Shown: one piece after another, positions 1 through 7,624 of the stretch
How the letters are laid out: each line of letters starts with the position of its first letter
Numbering within the stretch: the first letter of the stretch is position 1
Assembly: GCF_025996515.1 (NCBI RefSeq)
Contig: NZ_BLRH01000035.1
Location: forward strand, 682,001 to 746,000
DNA: 64,000 bases
Source of the DNA: Rhizohabitans arisaemae
Lineage (GTDB): Bacteria; Actinomycetota; Actinomycetes; Streptosporangiales; Streptosporangiaceae
Direction of reading: 5' to 3'
Program-made: the position numbers and the translations under genes
The notes under the pieces: model-generated
The model's database searches: none
The model's input: only the letters and a program-made list of their open reading frames with translations
Told to the model about the DNA's origin: nothing

Positions 1-975
1 GCCACCACCGGCGGCCAGCGGATCGAGCCGCTCGCCGAGGTCGACCCGGCCACCGTGCCCTACTTCTCCCTCGCCCTGCTGCCCAGCTCGCCGCCGCCCG
101 TCCCGCTCTCCCCGAGTCAGCTGCTGCCAAGCTTCCTGCTGCCCGTCGCCGCCTCGTCCGAGCCGGTGACCGAGCGGCCCGCCAAGCTCGTGGCGGACGA
201 GGTCGTAACCGCTCGGGAGGGGGCGCGGGGTCCGGGAGCGGTGGTGGTGGTCGGCCTCGGGCCGGGCGGGCGGATGTGGCTCACCCCCGAGGCGCAGGAC
301 GCCCTCGCCCGCGCGGACGTCCTGGTCGGCTACGGCCCGTACCTGGACCGGGTGCCGCCCAACCCACGCCAGCGGCGGTACCCGACCGACAACCGGGTGG
401 AGGCCGAGCGCGCCGCGCACGCGCTGGAACTCGCCGCCGCCGGATCCCGGGTCGCGGTCGTCTCCTCCGGCGACCCCGGCGTGTTCGCCATGGCCAGCGC
501 GGTGCTGGAGGCCGCCTGCGAGCCGAGGTTCACCGCCGTCCCGGTCCACATCGTGCCCGGGCTCACCGCGGCCCAAGCCGTCGCGGGCCGGGCAGGCGCA
601 CCGCTCGGGCACGACTACTGCGTGCTGTCCCTCTCCGACCTGCTCAAACCCTGGGAGGTCGTCGCCGAACGGATCACGGCGGCGGCCAAGGCCGACCTGG
701 TCCTGGCCATCTACAACCCGGCCTCGCGTAGCCGCACCTGGCAGGTCGCGGCGGCGCGGGACCTGCTGCTGGCGCACCGCGCGCCGCAGACCCCCGTCGT
801 GATCGGCCGTTCGGTCGGCGGGCCCGGGGAGAGCCTGCGGATCACCACCCTCGGCGAGCTCGACCCGGCCGAGGTGGACATGCGCTGCCTGCTCGTCGTC
901 GGCTCCTCCACCACCAAGGTCGTCGACCGGGACGGCGGGCCCGTGGTCTTCACCCCCCGGCGCTACCCGGCGTGA
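1..975 (+). CDS. cobIJ: CobIJ fusion, C-terminal part: end of precorrin-2 C20-methyltransferase plus complete precorrin-3B C17-methyltransferase
   Basis: The reading frame is open from the first base, so the 5' part lies outside the window. The first ~31 residues (ending VPYFSLALLP) look like the C-terminus of CobI; after a Pro-rich linker a full CobJ/CbiH domain begins near base 235, with the SAM-binding GLGPGG loop at 253-270 and the GDPGVF and YNPASRSR motifs typical of this methyltransferase family. CobJ methylates C17 and drives ring contraction in corrin synthesis; the fused CobIJ form is common in actinobacteria. The 3' end overlaps the convergent cobK gene by 13 bases. The fusion is inferred from the continuous frame. 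Confidence 0.9.
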   Translation, partial: ATTGGQRIEPLAEVDPATVPYFSLALLPSSPPPVPLSPSQLLPSFLLPVAASSEPVTERPAKLVADEVVTAREGARGPGAVVVVGLGPGGRMWLTPEAQDALARADVLVGYGPYLDRVPPNPRQRRYPTDNRVEAERAAHALELAAAGSRVAVVSSGDPGVFAMASAVLEAACEPRFTAVPVHIVPGLTAAQAVAGRAGAPLGHDYCVLSLSDLLKPWEVVAERITAAAKADLVLAIYNPASRSRTWQVAAARDLLLAHRAPQTPVVIGRSVGGPGESLRITTLGELDPAEVDMRCLLVVGSSTTKVVDRDGGPVVFTPRRYPA

Positions 976-1715
976 GCGCCGAGCCAGGCCACCGCCTCCG
1001 CGACCGTCCGCACGGACGGCACCCGCGGCGGTGCCGGCGGACGCTCGACCATCACCACCGGGAGCCCCAGCTCACGCGCCGCGACCAGCTTCGCCGTGGT
1101 CATCGCGCCGCCGCTGTCCTTGGTGACCACGACGTCGATCCGGTGCCCGCGCAGGAGCGCGAGCTCCCCGTCGGGCGTGAACGGCCCCCGGCTGAGCAGC
1201 ACCTCCAGGTTCGCCGGGAACGGCGGCTCGGGCGGGTCCACCGATCGGGCCAGGAACCACAGGCCGTCCAGGGGGGCGAAGACCGGCAGGCTCCGCCGGC
1301 CCGTCGTCAGGAACACCCGGCGTCCCAGCGCCGGCAGCAGTTCGGCCGCGGCGGCGAGCGAGGCGGTACGGCGCCAGTCGTCGCCCGGGCCTTCCGTCCA
1401 GCCCGGCCTGCGCAGGATCAGCAGCGGGACGCCGGGTCCGGGCCGGGCCAGGCGGACCGCCTCGGCCGCCGACGCGGTCATCCGGGCCGCGAACGGATGG
1501 GTGGCGTCGATCACGGCGTCGATCCGGTGCGCAAGGAGCCAGTCGGCGAGACCTCCCGCCCCGCCGAAACCGCCCTCACGTACTTCGCCGACGGGCAACC
1601 GCGGGTTGGTCACCCGGCCCGCCAGCGAGGAGACCACGTGCAGCCGGGGGTCTTCGGCGAGGACCGCGGCGAGCGCCCGCGCCTCGGCCGTACCGCCCAG
1701 AATCAACACGTTCAT
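963..1715 (-). CDS. cobK: Precorrin-6A reductase CobK/CbiJ
   Basis: 250-residue NAD(P)H-dependent reductase of the corrin macrocycle in the cytoplasm. The N-terminus MNVLILGGTAEAR carries the family nucleotide-binding motif and DATHPFA near residue 70 is the conserved CobK signature; length is normal for the family. ATG at 1715-1713. It is transcribed divergently from cbiD, and its first ~90 bases plus the intergenic region exist in two further degenerate tandem copies between 1800 and 2087. Those copies lack 12 bases relative to this gene (the stretch encoding VLAE), so they are not recent duplicates of this exact allele. Confidence 0.93.
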   Translation of the reverse strand: MNVLILGGTAEARALAAVLAEDPRLHVVSSLAGRVTNPRLPVGEVREGGFGGAGGLADWLLAHRIDAVIDATHPFAARMTASAAEAVRLARPGPGVPLLILRRPGWTEGPGDDWRRTASLAAAAELLPALGRRVFLTTGRRSLPVFAPLDGLWFLARSVDPPEPPFPANLEVLLSRGPFTPDGELALLRGHRIDVVVTKDSGGAMTTAKLVAARELGLPVVMVERPPAPPRVPSVRTVAEAVAWLGAHAG

Positions 1716-1744
1716 CAGGGCGACCCCTCTCCTGCGGCCCGCCG

Positions 1745-1918
1745 ATGAGCACGCAGCCGCGGTACGGGTGGACCACCGGCGCGTGCGCCACGGTGGGCAC
1801 CACCGGTCGGCGAGGAGATCACGTGCAGACGGGGGTCGGCGGCGAGTGCCCGCGCCTCGGCCTTACCGCCCGGAATCAAGACTTTCACCCTGTCCCTTTC
1901 CCGGCGGTGCGTCGATGA
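1745..1918 (+). CDS. Short upstream ORF 1: duplicated cbiD start fused to antisense cobK remnant
   Basis: 57-codon ORF beginning with the CbiD-like residues MSTQPRYGWTTGACATV and then reading through an antisense copy of the cobK 5' end. Its TGA stop overlaps the ATG of upstream ORF 2 as ATGA (1915-1918). It cannot make a functional CbiD. It may be untranslated debris of the tandem duplication, or a leader ORF whose translation feeds ribosomes to the next start. No strong Shine-Dalgarno is visible before 1745. Confidence 0.45.
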   Translation: MSTQPRYGWTTGACATVGTTGRRGDHVQTGVGGECPRLGLTARNQDFHPVPFPAVRR

Positions 1919-2091
1919 GCACGCAGCCGCGGTATGGGTGGACCACCGGCGCGTGCGCCACGGTGGGCACCACCGGTCGGCGAGGAGATCACGTGCGGCC
2001 GGGGGTCCGCGGCGAGCGTCCGCGCCTTGGCTGGACGGCCCGGAATCAGCACGTTCATCAGGGTGACCCCTTTCCCGGGGCCTGCCGGTGA
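1915..2091 (+). CDS. Short upstream ORF 2, overlapping cbiD start
   Basis: 58-codon ORF, again beginning MSTQPRYGWTTGACATV and ending in antisense cobK sequence. Its TGA stop (2089-2091) overlaps the GTG start of cbiD (2088-2090) as GTGA, the arrangement normally seen for translational coupling. The chain uORF1-ATGA-uORF2-GTGA-cbiD results because both repeat lengths leave the same frame shift (170 and 173, each 2 modulo 3). Whether it is translated is unknown. Confidence 0.5.
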   Translation: MSTQPRYGWTTGACATVGTTGRRGDHVRPGVRGERPRLGWTARNQHVHQGDPFPGACR

Positions 2092-3164
2092 GCACGCAAT
2101 TGCGGTTTGGGTGGACCACCGGCGCGTGCGCCACGGCGGCGACCGTCGCGGCCTACACCGCGCTGCTCACCGGGGAGTTCCCCGACCCGGTGGAGATCCT
2201 GCTGCCCAAGGGGCAGCGGCCCGCCTTCGCCCTCGCCCGGGAGGCGCTGACGGCCGCCTCGGCGAGCGCGTCCGTGGTCAAGGACGCGGGCGACGACCCG
2301 GACGTGACCCACGGCGCGTTGATCACCTCGACGGTACGGCACGGCGCCCCCGGGAGCGGGGTCGTCTTCACCGCCGGACCCGGGGTCGGCACCGTGACCA
2401 AGCCGGGCCTCCCCCTCGACGTGGGCGAACCCGCGATCAACCCGGTGCCCCGCCTGATGATGCGTGAGCACGTGGCCGAGGTCGCCGGGCGGTACGGCGG
2501 GACCGGGGACGTGGTCGTGGAGATCTCCGTCGCGGACGGGGAGGAACTGGCCCGCAAGACCTGGAACCCGCGACTCGGCATCCTGGGCGGGCTGTCCATT
2601 CTCGGCACCACCGGCATCGTGGTGCCCTACTCCTGCTCGGCGTGGATCGACAGCATCCGGCGCGGCGTCGACGTGGCCCGGGCCGCGGGCCGTACCCACG
2701 TCGCGGGCTGCACCGGAAGCACCTCCGAACGCGTCGCCGCCGAGCTGTACGGGCTGCCCGAGGACGCGCTGCTCGACATGGGCGACTTCGCCGGCGCCGT
2801 GCTGAAGTACCTGCGCCGGCATCCGGTGCCCCGGCTCACCGTCGCGGGCGGGATCGGCAAGCTCGCCAAGCTGGCCGACGGCCATCTCGACCTGCACTCC
2901 AGCCGGTCGCAGGTGAGCAACGCCTTCCTCGCCGGACTCGCGGGCGAGGCGGGCGGCGACGCCGGGCTGGTCGTGCGGATCACCGGGGCGAACACCGCGC
3001 TGGAGACCCTGCGGCTGTGCCAGGCCGCCGGCCTGCCCATCGGGGACCTCGTCGCCGGACGTGCCCGGCGGACCGCCCTGGACGTCCTGCGCGGTGCGCC
3101 CGTCGATGTGGACGTCGTGGTCGTCGATCGGGCGGGCGTGATCGTGGGGCGTGCGGGTCCCTAG
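2088..3164 (+). CDS. cbiD: Cobalt-precorrin-5B C1-methyltransferase CbiD
   Basis: 358 residues, GTG start. CbiD methylates C1 and removes the C20-derived two-carbon unit in the early-cobalt route to cobalamin. The N-terminal FGWTTGACATAA motif (residues 7-18) is the hallmark of the family, followed by the conserved VEILLPKG segment and, near the C-terminus, HSSRSQV. Length fits the family. The GTG is chosen because CbiD homology begins exactly there and the upstream ORF terminates on it. The stop is 11 bp from the convergent cobM stop. Confidence 0.94.
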   Translation: MSTQLRFGWTTGACATAATVAAYTALLTGEFPDPVEILLPKGQRPAFALAREALTAASASASVVKDAGDDPDVTHGALITSTVRHGAPGSGVVFTAGPGVGTVTKPGLPLDVGEPAINPVPRLMMREHVAEVAGRYGGTGDVVVEISVADGEELARKTWNPRLGILGGLSILGTTGIVVPYSCSAWIDSIRRGVDVARAAGRTHVAGCTGSTSERVAAELYGLPEDALLDMGDFAGAVLKYLRRHPVPRLTVAGGIGKLAKLADGHLDLHSSRSQVSNAFLAGLAGEAGGDAGLVVRITGANTALETLRLCQAAGLPIGDLVAGRARRTALDVLRGAPVDVDVVVVDRAGVIVGRAGP

Positions 3165-3175
3165 GGCACACCCGG

Positions 3176-3919
3176 TCAGGTGCGGCATCGGGCGGCCGAG
3201 TAGAGGTGGCTGTCGGGGAATCCCTCCGCGGCCAGCGCCCGCCCGACCACGATCACGGCGGTCCGGACGATCCCCGCGTCCCGCACGAGGCCCGCGATGT
3301 CGCCCAGCGTGCCCCGCAGGACCACCTCGTCCGGGCGGCTCGCGTAGGCCACCACCGCCGCCGGGCAGTCCGTCCCGTAGCCGGGGATCAGCTCCTCGGC
3401 CACCGCCTCGATCCGCTGGACGGCCAGGTGGAGCACGATCGTCGCCCCGCTCCGGCCGAGCGTGGCCAGGTCCTCTCCCTCGGGCATGGGCGTCGCGCGG
3501 GCCGAGGTCCGGGTCAGGATGATCGTCTGACTCACCCCGGGGACGGTGAACTCGCGTTTCAGCGCGGCCGCGGCCGCCGCGAACGCCGGGACACCCGGCA
3601 CCACCTCGTACGGCACCCCGGCCGCGTCCAGCCGCCGCATCTGCTCGGCCATCGCGCTGAACACCGACGGGTCACCCGAGTGCAGGCGGGCCACGTCCAG
3701 CTCCGCGGTGTGCGCGGCGACCAGCTCGGCGACGATGCCGTCCAGGGTCATCCGGGCCGTGTCCACCAGGCGCGCCCCGGGCGGGCAGACGTCCAGCAGC
3801 TCCGCCGGGACCAGGGAGCCCGCGTACAGGCAGACCGGGGCGGCGGCGATCAGCCGGTGCCCGCGCAGGGTGATCAGGTCGGCCGCGCCCGGTCCCGCCC
3901 CGATGAAGTACACCGTCAT
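3176..3919 (-). CDS. cobM: Precorrin-4 C11-methyltransferase CobM/CbiF
   Basis: 247-residue SAM-dependent methyltransferase that methylates C11 of the corrin ring. MTVYFIGAGPGAADLITLRG at the N-terminus holds the SAM-binding GAGPG loop, and GDPSVF (about residue 87) is the second family motif. Its ATG overlaps the cobL stop as ATGA (3916-3919), so it is the last gene of a minus-strand operon PPOX-cobL-cobM. A longer open frame extends upstream but runs inside cobL in another frame and shows no family residues. Confidence 0.94.
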   Translation of the reverse strand: MTVYFIGAGPGAADLITLRGHRLIAAAPVCLYAGSLVPAELLDVCPPGARLVDTARMTLDGIVAELVAAHTAELDVARLHSGDPSVFSAMAEQMRRLDAAGVPYEVVPGVPAFAAAAAALKREFTVPGVSQTIILTRTSARATPMPEGEDLATLGRSGATIVLHLAVQRIEAVAEELIPGYGTDCPAAVVAYASRPDEVVLRGTLGDIAGLVRDAGIVRTAVIVVGRALAAEGFPDSHLYSAARCRT

Positions 3920-5130
3920 CCGGTCTCCTTGGTCAGCGTCCATACGGTCACCGGCATCATCGCCCGCCAGCCGGTGAAGGCGCCGACCGGGGCGGCCCGC
4001 TGCACCGAAAGCCGGAGCAGATCCCCGCCGCGGCGGGCGTACCACCCGGCCACCACCGCCTCGGACTCCACCGTCACCGCGTTCACCACCAGCCTGCCGC
4101 CCGGCCGCAGCGCCGCCAGGCACGCCTCGATCAGGCCGGGTACCGTCGCGCCGCCGCCCACGAAGACCGCGTCCGGCCGGTCGAGCCCGGCCAGGGCCGC
4201 GGGCGCCGCACCCACCACGACCGAAAGGCCCGGGACCCCGAGGGCGGCGGCGTTGCGCCGTACCCGATCCGCCCGGTCCGGCCGGCTCTCCACCCCGATC
4301 GCGCGGCAGGCCGGATGGGTGCGCATCCACTCGATCGCCACGCTGCCCGCCCCCGCGCCGACGTCCCACAGCAGTTCACCCGGGACCGGGGCGAGCCGGG
4401 AGAGCGTCACGGCCCGGACCTCCCGCTTGGTGAGCTGCCCGTCGTGCTCGAACGCGTCGTCCGGCAGGCCGGGCACGCGGGGCAGCACCGCCGTGCCCGG
4501 GTCCGCGCGGCACTCCACCGCGACGACGTTGAGCGGGTCGGCCCGGGCGACCGGCCAATCGCGCGCCGACGCGCGGCGGACCCGTTCGCCGGGTCCGCCG
4601 AGCCGTTCGAGGAGGGTCAGCGCGCTGGCGCCGTACCCGCGATCGGTCAGCCGGGCGGCCACCTCGGCGGGGGAGTCCCCGCCGGCGCTGAGCACCAGGA
4701 TCCGCCGGTTCGGCTGGATCAGCGGGTACATCGGCTCGATCGCGCGGCCGACCAGGCTCACCACCTCGGTCCGCTCCACCGCCCAGCCCAGCCGGGCGCA
4801 GGCCAGCGAGATCGACGACGGATGCGGCAGGACGATGATCCGCTCCGGGCCGACCAGCCGGGCGAGGACCGTTCCAACCCCGAAGAACATGGGATCGCCG
4901 CTCGCGAGTACGCAGATTCGTCGTCCGTCGTGCTCGGCGAGGAGCGCGGGCAGGGCCGGCAGCATCGGCGAGGGCCACACGACCCGCTCCGCCCCGGTAT
5001 CCGGAACCAGGTCCAGCTGGCGGGCGCCGCCCATGAGCACCTCGGCCTCGCCGATCTCCCGCCGGGCCGAGGGGGACAGGCCGTCCCAGCCGTCGGCGCC
5101 GACCCCCACGACCCGGATCGGTTCAGACAT
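3916..5130 (-). CDS. cobL: Precorrin-6Y C5,15-methyltransferase (decarboxylating) CobL (CbiE-CbiT fusion)
   Basis: 404 residues with two domains: an N-terminal tetrapyrrole methylase (CbiE type, VVGVGADGWDGLS at residues 7-19, GDPMFFG) and a C-terminal class I methyltransferase (CbiT type, LLWDVGAGAGSVAIEW with the SAM loop). It methylates C5 and C15 and decarboxylates the ring-C acetate side chain. Overlaps cobM by 4 and the upstream PPOX gene by 8 bases, so the three are probably co-transcribed and translationally coupled. Confidence 0.94.
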   Translation of the reverse strand: MSEPIRVVGVGADGWDGLSPSARREIGEAEVLMGGARQLDLVPDTGAERVVWPSPMLPALPALLAEHDGRRICVLASGDPMFFGVGTVLARLVGPERIIVLPHPSSISLACARLGWAVERTEVVSLVGRAIEPMYPLIQPNRRILVLSAGGDSPAEVAARLTDRGYGASALTLLERLGGPGERVRRASARDWPVARADPLNVVAVECRADPGTAVLPRVPGLPDDAFEHDGQLTKREVRAVTLSRLAPVPGELLWDVGAGAGSVAIEWMRTHPACRAIGVESRPDRADRVRRNAAALGVPGLSVVVGAAPAALAGLDRPDAVFVGGGATVPGLIEACLAALRPGGRLVVNAVTVESEAVVAGWYARRGGDLLRLSVQRAAPVGAFTGWRAMMPVTVWTLTKETG

Positions 5131-5533
5131 TGCCCAGAACCCGGGTGATCTCTATGTGGATCACCACGCGCTCGGGGTTCGGGCGGGGCGTGCGGTAACG
5201 CTCGGCGTAGCGGCGCTCGGCGTCGGCGACCTCCTCCGCGGAGTCGAGCACCCTGGCCCGGCCCTCCAGCGTCGACCAGCGGCGCCCGTCCACCTGGCAG
5301 ACGGCCACCGCGGCGCCCTGCTCCGCGGCGCCGATCCGGCGGGCCTTGTAGGAGCCGCGGGAGGTGATCACCCGGGCGGTCGCGGAGTCCGCGTCGAGCG
5401 TCACCCCCACCGGGACCACATGGAGGGTCCCGTCCGGGCGGACCGTGCTCAACGTGCACAGGTGACGCTCCCGCCAGAACGCGCGGAACCCCTCACCACG
5501 CTCTCGAATCTCCACGAGCCCCCCTGAAGTCAT
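5123..5533 (-). CDS. PPOX-class flavin/F420-type split-barrel protein
   Basis: 136 residues resembling the small pyridoxamine-5'-phosphate-oxidase-like split-barrel proteins annotated in actinobacteria as F420-dependent (FWRERHLCTLSTVRPDGTLHVVPV near the start; late RVVIHIEITRV strand). Likely binds F420, FMN or heme; the substrate is unknown. It is the first gene of the minus-strand run with cobL (8-bp overlap) and cobM, suggesting a role linked to corrin metabolism, but this is only context. A GTG a few codons in, after GGGGGG, is an alternative start. Confidence 0.75.
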   Translation of the reverse strand: MTSGGLVEIRERGEGFRAFWRERHLCTLSTVRPDGTLHVVPVGVTLDADSATARVITSRGSYKARRIGAAEQGAAVAVCQVDGRRWSTLEGRARVLDSAEEVADAERRYAERYRTPRPNPERVVIHIEITRVLGNV

Positions 5534-5610
5534 GTCCGCGACATGCTAGCCGCAGGGCCGTACCGCGTTCCGCACGGGACGTCGTCCGCCGCCGAAGGTC
5601 CCAAGAAACC

Positions 5611-5624
5611 GGGACCATCGCTCC
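5611..5624. promoter_or_regulatory. Possible DevR/DosR-type box upstream of doxX-like gene
   Basis: GGGACCATCGCTCC differs by one base from an ideal dyad GGGACCATCGGTCC, the shape of actinobacterial DevR/DosR dormancy boxes. A further inverted pair GGTCCC/GGGACC lies at 5597-5616. It is ~97 bp before the DoxX start. The assignment rests on motif resemblance only. Confidence 0.3.
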
Positions 5625-5720
5625 GTTGGCGGGAGCCGTACGACACTGCCCGCGAAATCCGGAAAACGGTGTGATTGAGGCAGCGCGAAGGAGATCGCGA
5701 AGAGGCAGAAGGAGCCGGAG

Positions 5721-6278
5721 ATGGCCGTCATCGAGGGACGCAACCAGACCACCGCACGTCGCGACCACCGCCAGGCCGGCGGCACGGTCCGTCCCGCGGC
5801 CGTGGACCGGGTCTGGGCCGTCACCCGCATCGCAATGGGATGGATCTTCTTCTGGGCGTTTCTCGACAAGACCTTCGGCTGGGGTTTCGCCACCCCCGCG
5901 AACCGCGCCTGGATCGAGGGAGGGAGCCCGACCACCGGCTTCCTGAAGGGGGCCTCCGACGGGGCCCTGGGCGGATTCTTCGGCGGGCTCGCCGGGCAGG
6001 CCTGGGTCGACTGGCTGTTCATGGCCGGTCTGCTCGGAGTCGGCGTCGCGCTCCTGCTGGGGATCGGGATGCGGGTCGCGGCCGCCGCCGGCGGACTCCT
6101 GCTGCTGATGATGTGGGCGGCCGCCCTGCCGCTCGCGACCAACCCCTTCATGGACGACCACCTCGTCTACCTGCTGGTTCTCATCGGGCTGGCCCTCGCC
6201 GGCGCCGGTGACACCTGGGGCCTGGGCAGATGGTGGAGCGGGACCGATCCGGTACGGCGCCTGCCGCTGCTGAAGTGA
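5721..6278 (+). CDS. DoxX/DoxD-family membrane protein
   Basis: 185 residues with four predicted membrane helices (about residues 32-50, 98-118, 119-140, 150-168) and a conserved FFWAFLDKTFGWGFATP segment between the first helix and a long loop, as in DoxX/TQO-small-subunit-like proteins. Such proteins are integral membrane parts of respiratory or redox systems; no specific partner is encoded beside it. GGAG precedes the ATG. A perfect hairpin terminator follows 8 bases after the stop, so it is probably monocistronic. A possible dormancy-type operator lies upstream. Confidence 0.7.
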   Translation: MAVIEGRNQTTARRDHRQAGGTVRPAAVDRVWAVTRIAMGWIFFWAFLDKTFGWGFATPANRAWIEGGSPTTGFLKGASDGALGGFFGGLAGQAWVDWLFMAGLLGVGVALLLGIGMRVAAAAGGLLLLMMWAAALPLATNPFMDDHLVYLLVLIGLALAGAGDTWGLGRWWSGTDPVRRLPLLK

Positions 6279-6286
6279 ACCCCGCG

Positions 6287-6326
6287 GCGAGACGGCCCGT
6301 CCCCCGTCGGGGACGGGCCGTCTCGC
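6287..6326 (+). terminator. Strong hairpin terminator after doxX-like gene
   Basis: Perfect 16-bp stem (6289-6304 with 6309-6324), extended by two pairs at the base, with a 4-base CGTC loop. No U-tract, as is usual in high-GC actinobacteria. Confidence 0.85.
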
Positions 6327-6524
6327 TCGCCGGGGACCTTGGCCACCACGGCCGGGGACGTTCGCCGTTCGCGGGTCCGTCGGCCGAGGGGGACACTGGA
6401 GGAGGGGACACGTTCACAGGGGGCGGACCGGCTGTGCGCCGCCGGGCGTGTGCACCGATGAAACCCGCCTCCCGATGCTGTTTACCTTTGGATTTGTTTA
6501 CATTCGCGGCGGAGGGGGAACGTC

Positions 6525-7190
6525 ATGCCGCTCAGTGTCAAAGACGTGATGGGGGATGTCGCGATCGCCGTGCTGGAGCAGACGACCTTCGCCGACATCG
6601 TGGCGGTCATGGCGCGCTACCGGGTGGGCGCGGTCACCGTCGTGGACGGGGAACGCCGCCCGGTGGGCGTCGTCTCCGAGGACGATCTGCTGCTCAGGGA
6701 GACCGAGGCCGACCGCCGTGACCCCTCGGGCTTCCAGAACGTGCGGAGCCGCAACGAGTATGCCAAGACGGCCGGTGTCACCGCCGCACAGATCATGACA
6801 AGCCCGCCGATCGTCGTCACACCGGGGACGGCCGCGCGCATGGCGGCGCAGATCATGCACGAGAACAAGATCAAGCAGCTCCCGGTGATCGACCCGATGG
6901 ACGGTCACATCGTCGGCACAATCCTGCGATCCGACCTGCTCAAGGTCTTCAACCGCCCGGTGATCGAGCTGTACGGCGAGATCGTCACGGTGCTGAAGGA
7001 CCAGGTGCTCGTCGATCCGGAGCGACTGCTCATCGACATCCGGGACGGCATGGTCAGCGTCGCCGGGATCGTCGAGCGACACTCCCAGATCGCGCACCTC
7101 ACCGAGGCGATCCGCCGGATCGAAGGCGTCGTCGACCTACGGGTCGACCTCGCCTACGACCGCGACGACGTCGGCCTGCCCCCGGAATGA
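6525..7190 (+). CDS. CBS-pair and BON domain protein
   Basis: 221 residues: two CBS motifs (about residues 4-60 and 85-145) forming one Bateman module, expected to bind adenine nucleotides, followed by a BON domain (about 150-215). CBS-BON proteins are cytoplasmic putative energy/stress sensors often induced in dormancy. GGAGGGGG lies 6 bases before the ATG. The upstream stretch holds an AT-rich patch (about 6478-6505) in otherwise GC-rich DNA, likely the promoter. Next to a DUF1876 protein and a DoxX protein, this suggests a small stress block. Confidence 0.85.
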   Translation: MPLSVKDVMGDVAIAVLEQTTFADIVAVMARYRVGAVTVVDGERRPVGVVSEDDLLLRETEADRRDPSGFQNVRSRNEYAKTAGVTAAQIMTSPPIVVTPGTAARMAAQIMHENKIKQLPVIDPMDGHIVGTILRSDLLKVFNRPVIELYGEIVTVLKDQVLVDPERLLIDIRDGMVSVAGIVERHSQIAHLTEAIRRIEGVVDLRVDLAYDRDDVGLPPE

Positions 7191-7210
7191 CCCGGGTCCG
7201 TACCCCGACC

Positions 7211-7480
7211 TCAGCCGGATCGATGCATCGCCCCGGCCATCTGGGCCACGTCGTCGGCCGCGTCGCCGATCAGTTTGGCGGCGAGGTCGGAGAGGGCCCG
7301 TCCCACGGCCAGCTCGTCGCCGATCTCCGGTACCGGCCGGTCGACGGGGTTGCGCCGAGCGCGTCCGACGCTCTCGTGCCGAAGGCCGTTCCCCGTCGAG
7401 AGCACGACCCGGGCCATGGTCACGGAATCGTCGTCGTCTTCGGTGATATAGATCTGCACGTCCCACTGCTTGGCTTCCAT
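7211..7480 (-). CDS. DUF1876 (dsRBD-like) small protein
   Basis: 89 residues. The pattern of an N-terminal acidic strand (WDVQIYITEDDDD), then ARRNPVDRPVPEIGDELAVG and a C-terminal helix SDLAAKLIGDAADDV matches the DUF1876 family of small actinobacterial proteins, usually found beside CBS or universal-stress genes. Biochemical role unknown. A strong GGGAGG precedes the chosen ATG at 7480; the open frame continues upstream but without family residues. Convergent with the CBS-BON gene. Confidence 0.82.
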   Translation of the reverse strand: MEAKQWDVQIYITEDDDDSVTMARVVLSTGNGLRHESVGRARRNPVDRPVPEIGDELAVGRALSDLAAKLIGDAADDVAQMAGAMHRSG

Positions 7481-7624
7481 CGCGAACACCTCCCATCCCA
7501 TCCTCAATGAAGCCACAGCACTTTTGACCGGTTTCGTCCTGAAATTTGCGTATTTAGTAAGAATATGTGTCTCAATTGGGGGATATCTAAAGTCAAGGGC
7601 GCATGAGGACACGGGGAGATCGGG

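Larger units (their letters stand above)
1612..2150. repeat. Tandem triplication of the divergent cobK/cbiD promoter-start region
   Basis: Three consecutive units of about 170 bp each contain a cobK N-terminus (minus strand), the short intergenic stretch and a cbiD N-terminus (plus strand). The cbiD-type starts lie at 1745, 1915 and 2088 (spacing 170 and 173 bp). The first and second end in a shared junction (GTGGGCACCACCGGTCGGCG at about 1793 and 1963). The outermost cobK and cbiD copies belong to the complete genes; the internal copies are truncated and diverged. The sequence shows this directly; the mechanism (tandem duplication then decay) is inferred. Confidence 0.9.

Noticed and set aside
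1715-2090. CRISPR-like or satellite array
   Set aside because: Only three units, no short spacer pattern, and the units are recognisable as gene starts.
963-3164. Cobalamin riboswitch near the cob genes
   Set aside because: I looked for a B12-box-like conserved core upstream of cbiD and cobK and found none; the gaps are too short for a full element.
2642-5527. Very long plus-strand open frame (961 codons) over cbiD-cobM-cobL
   Set aside because: Arg/Pro/Gly-rich composition with no family motif; it is the shadow of cobM and cobL on the other strand in GC-rich DNA.
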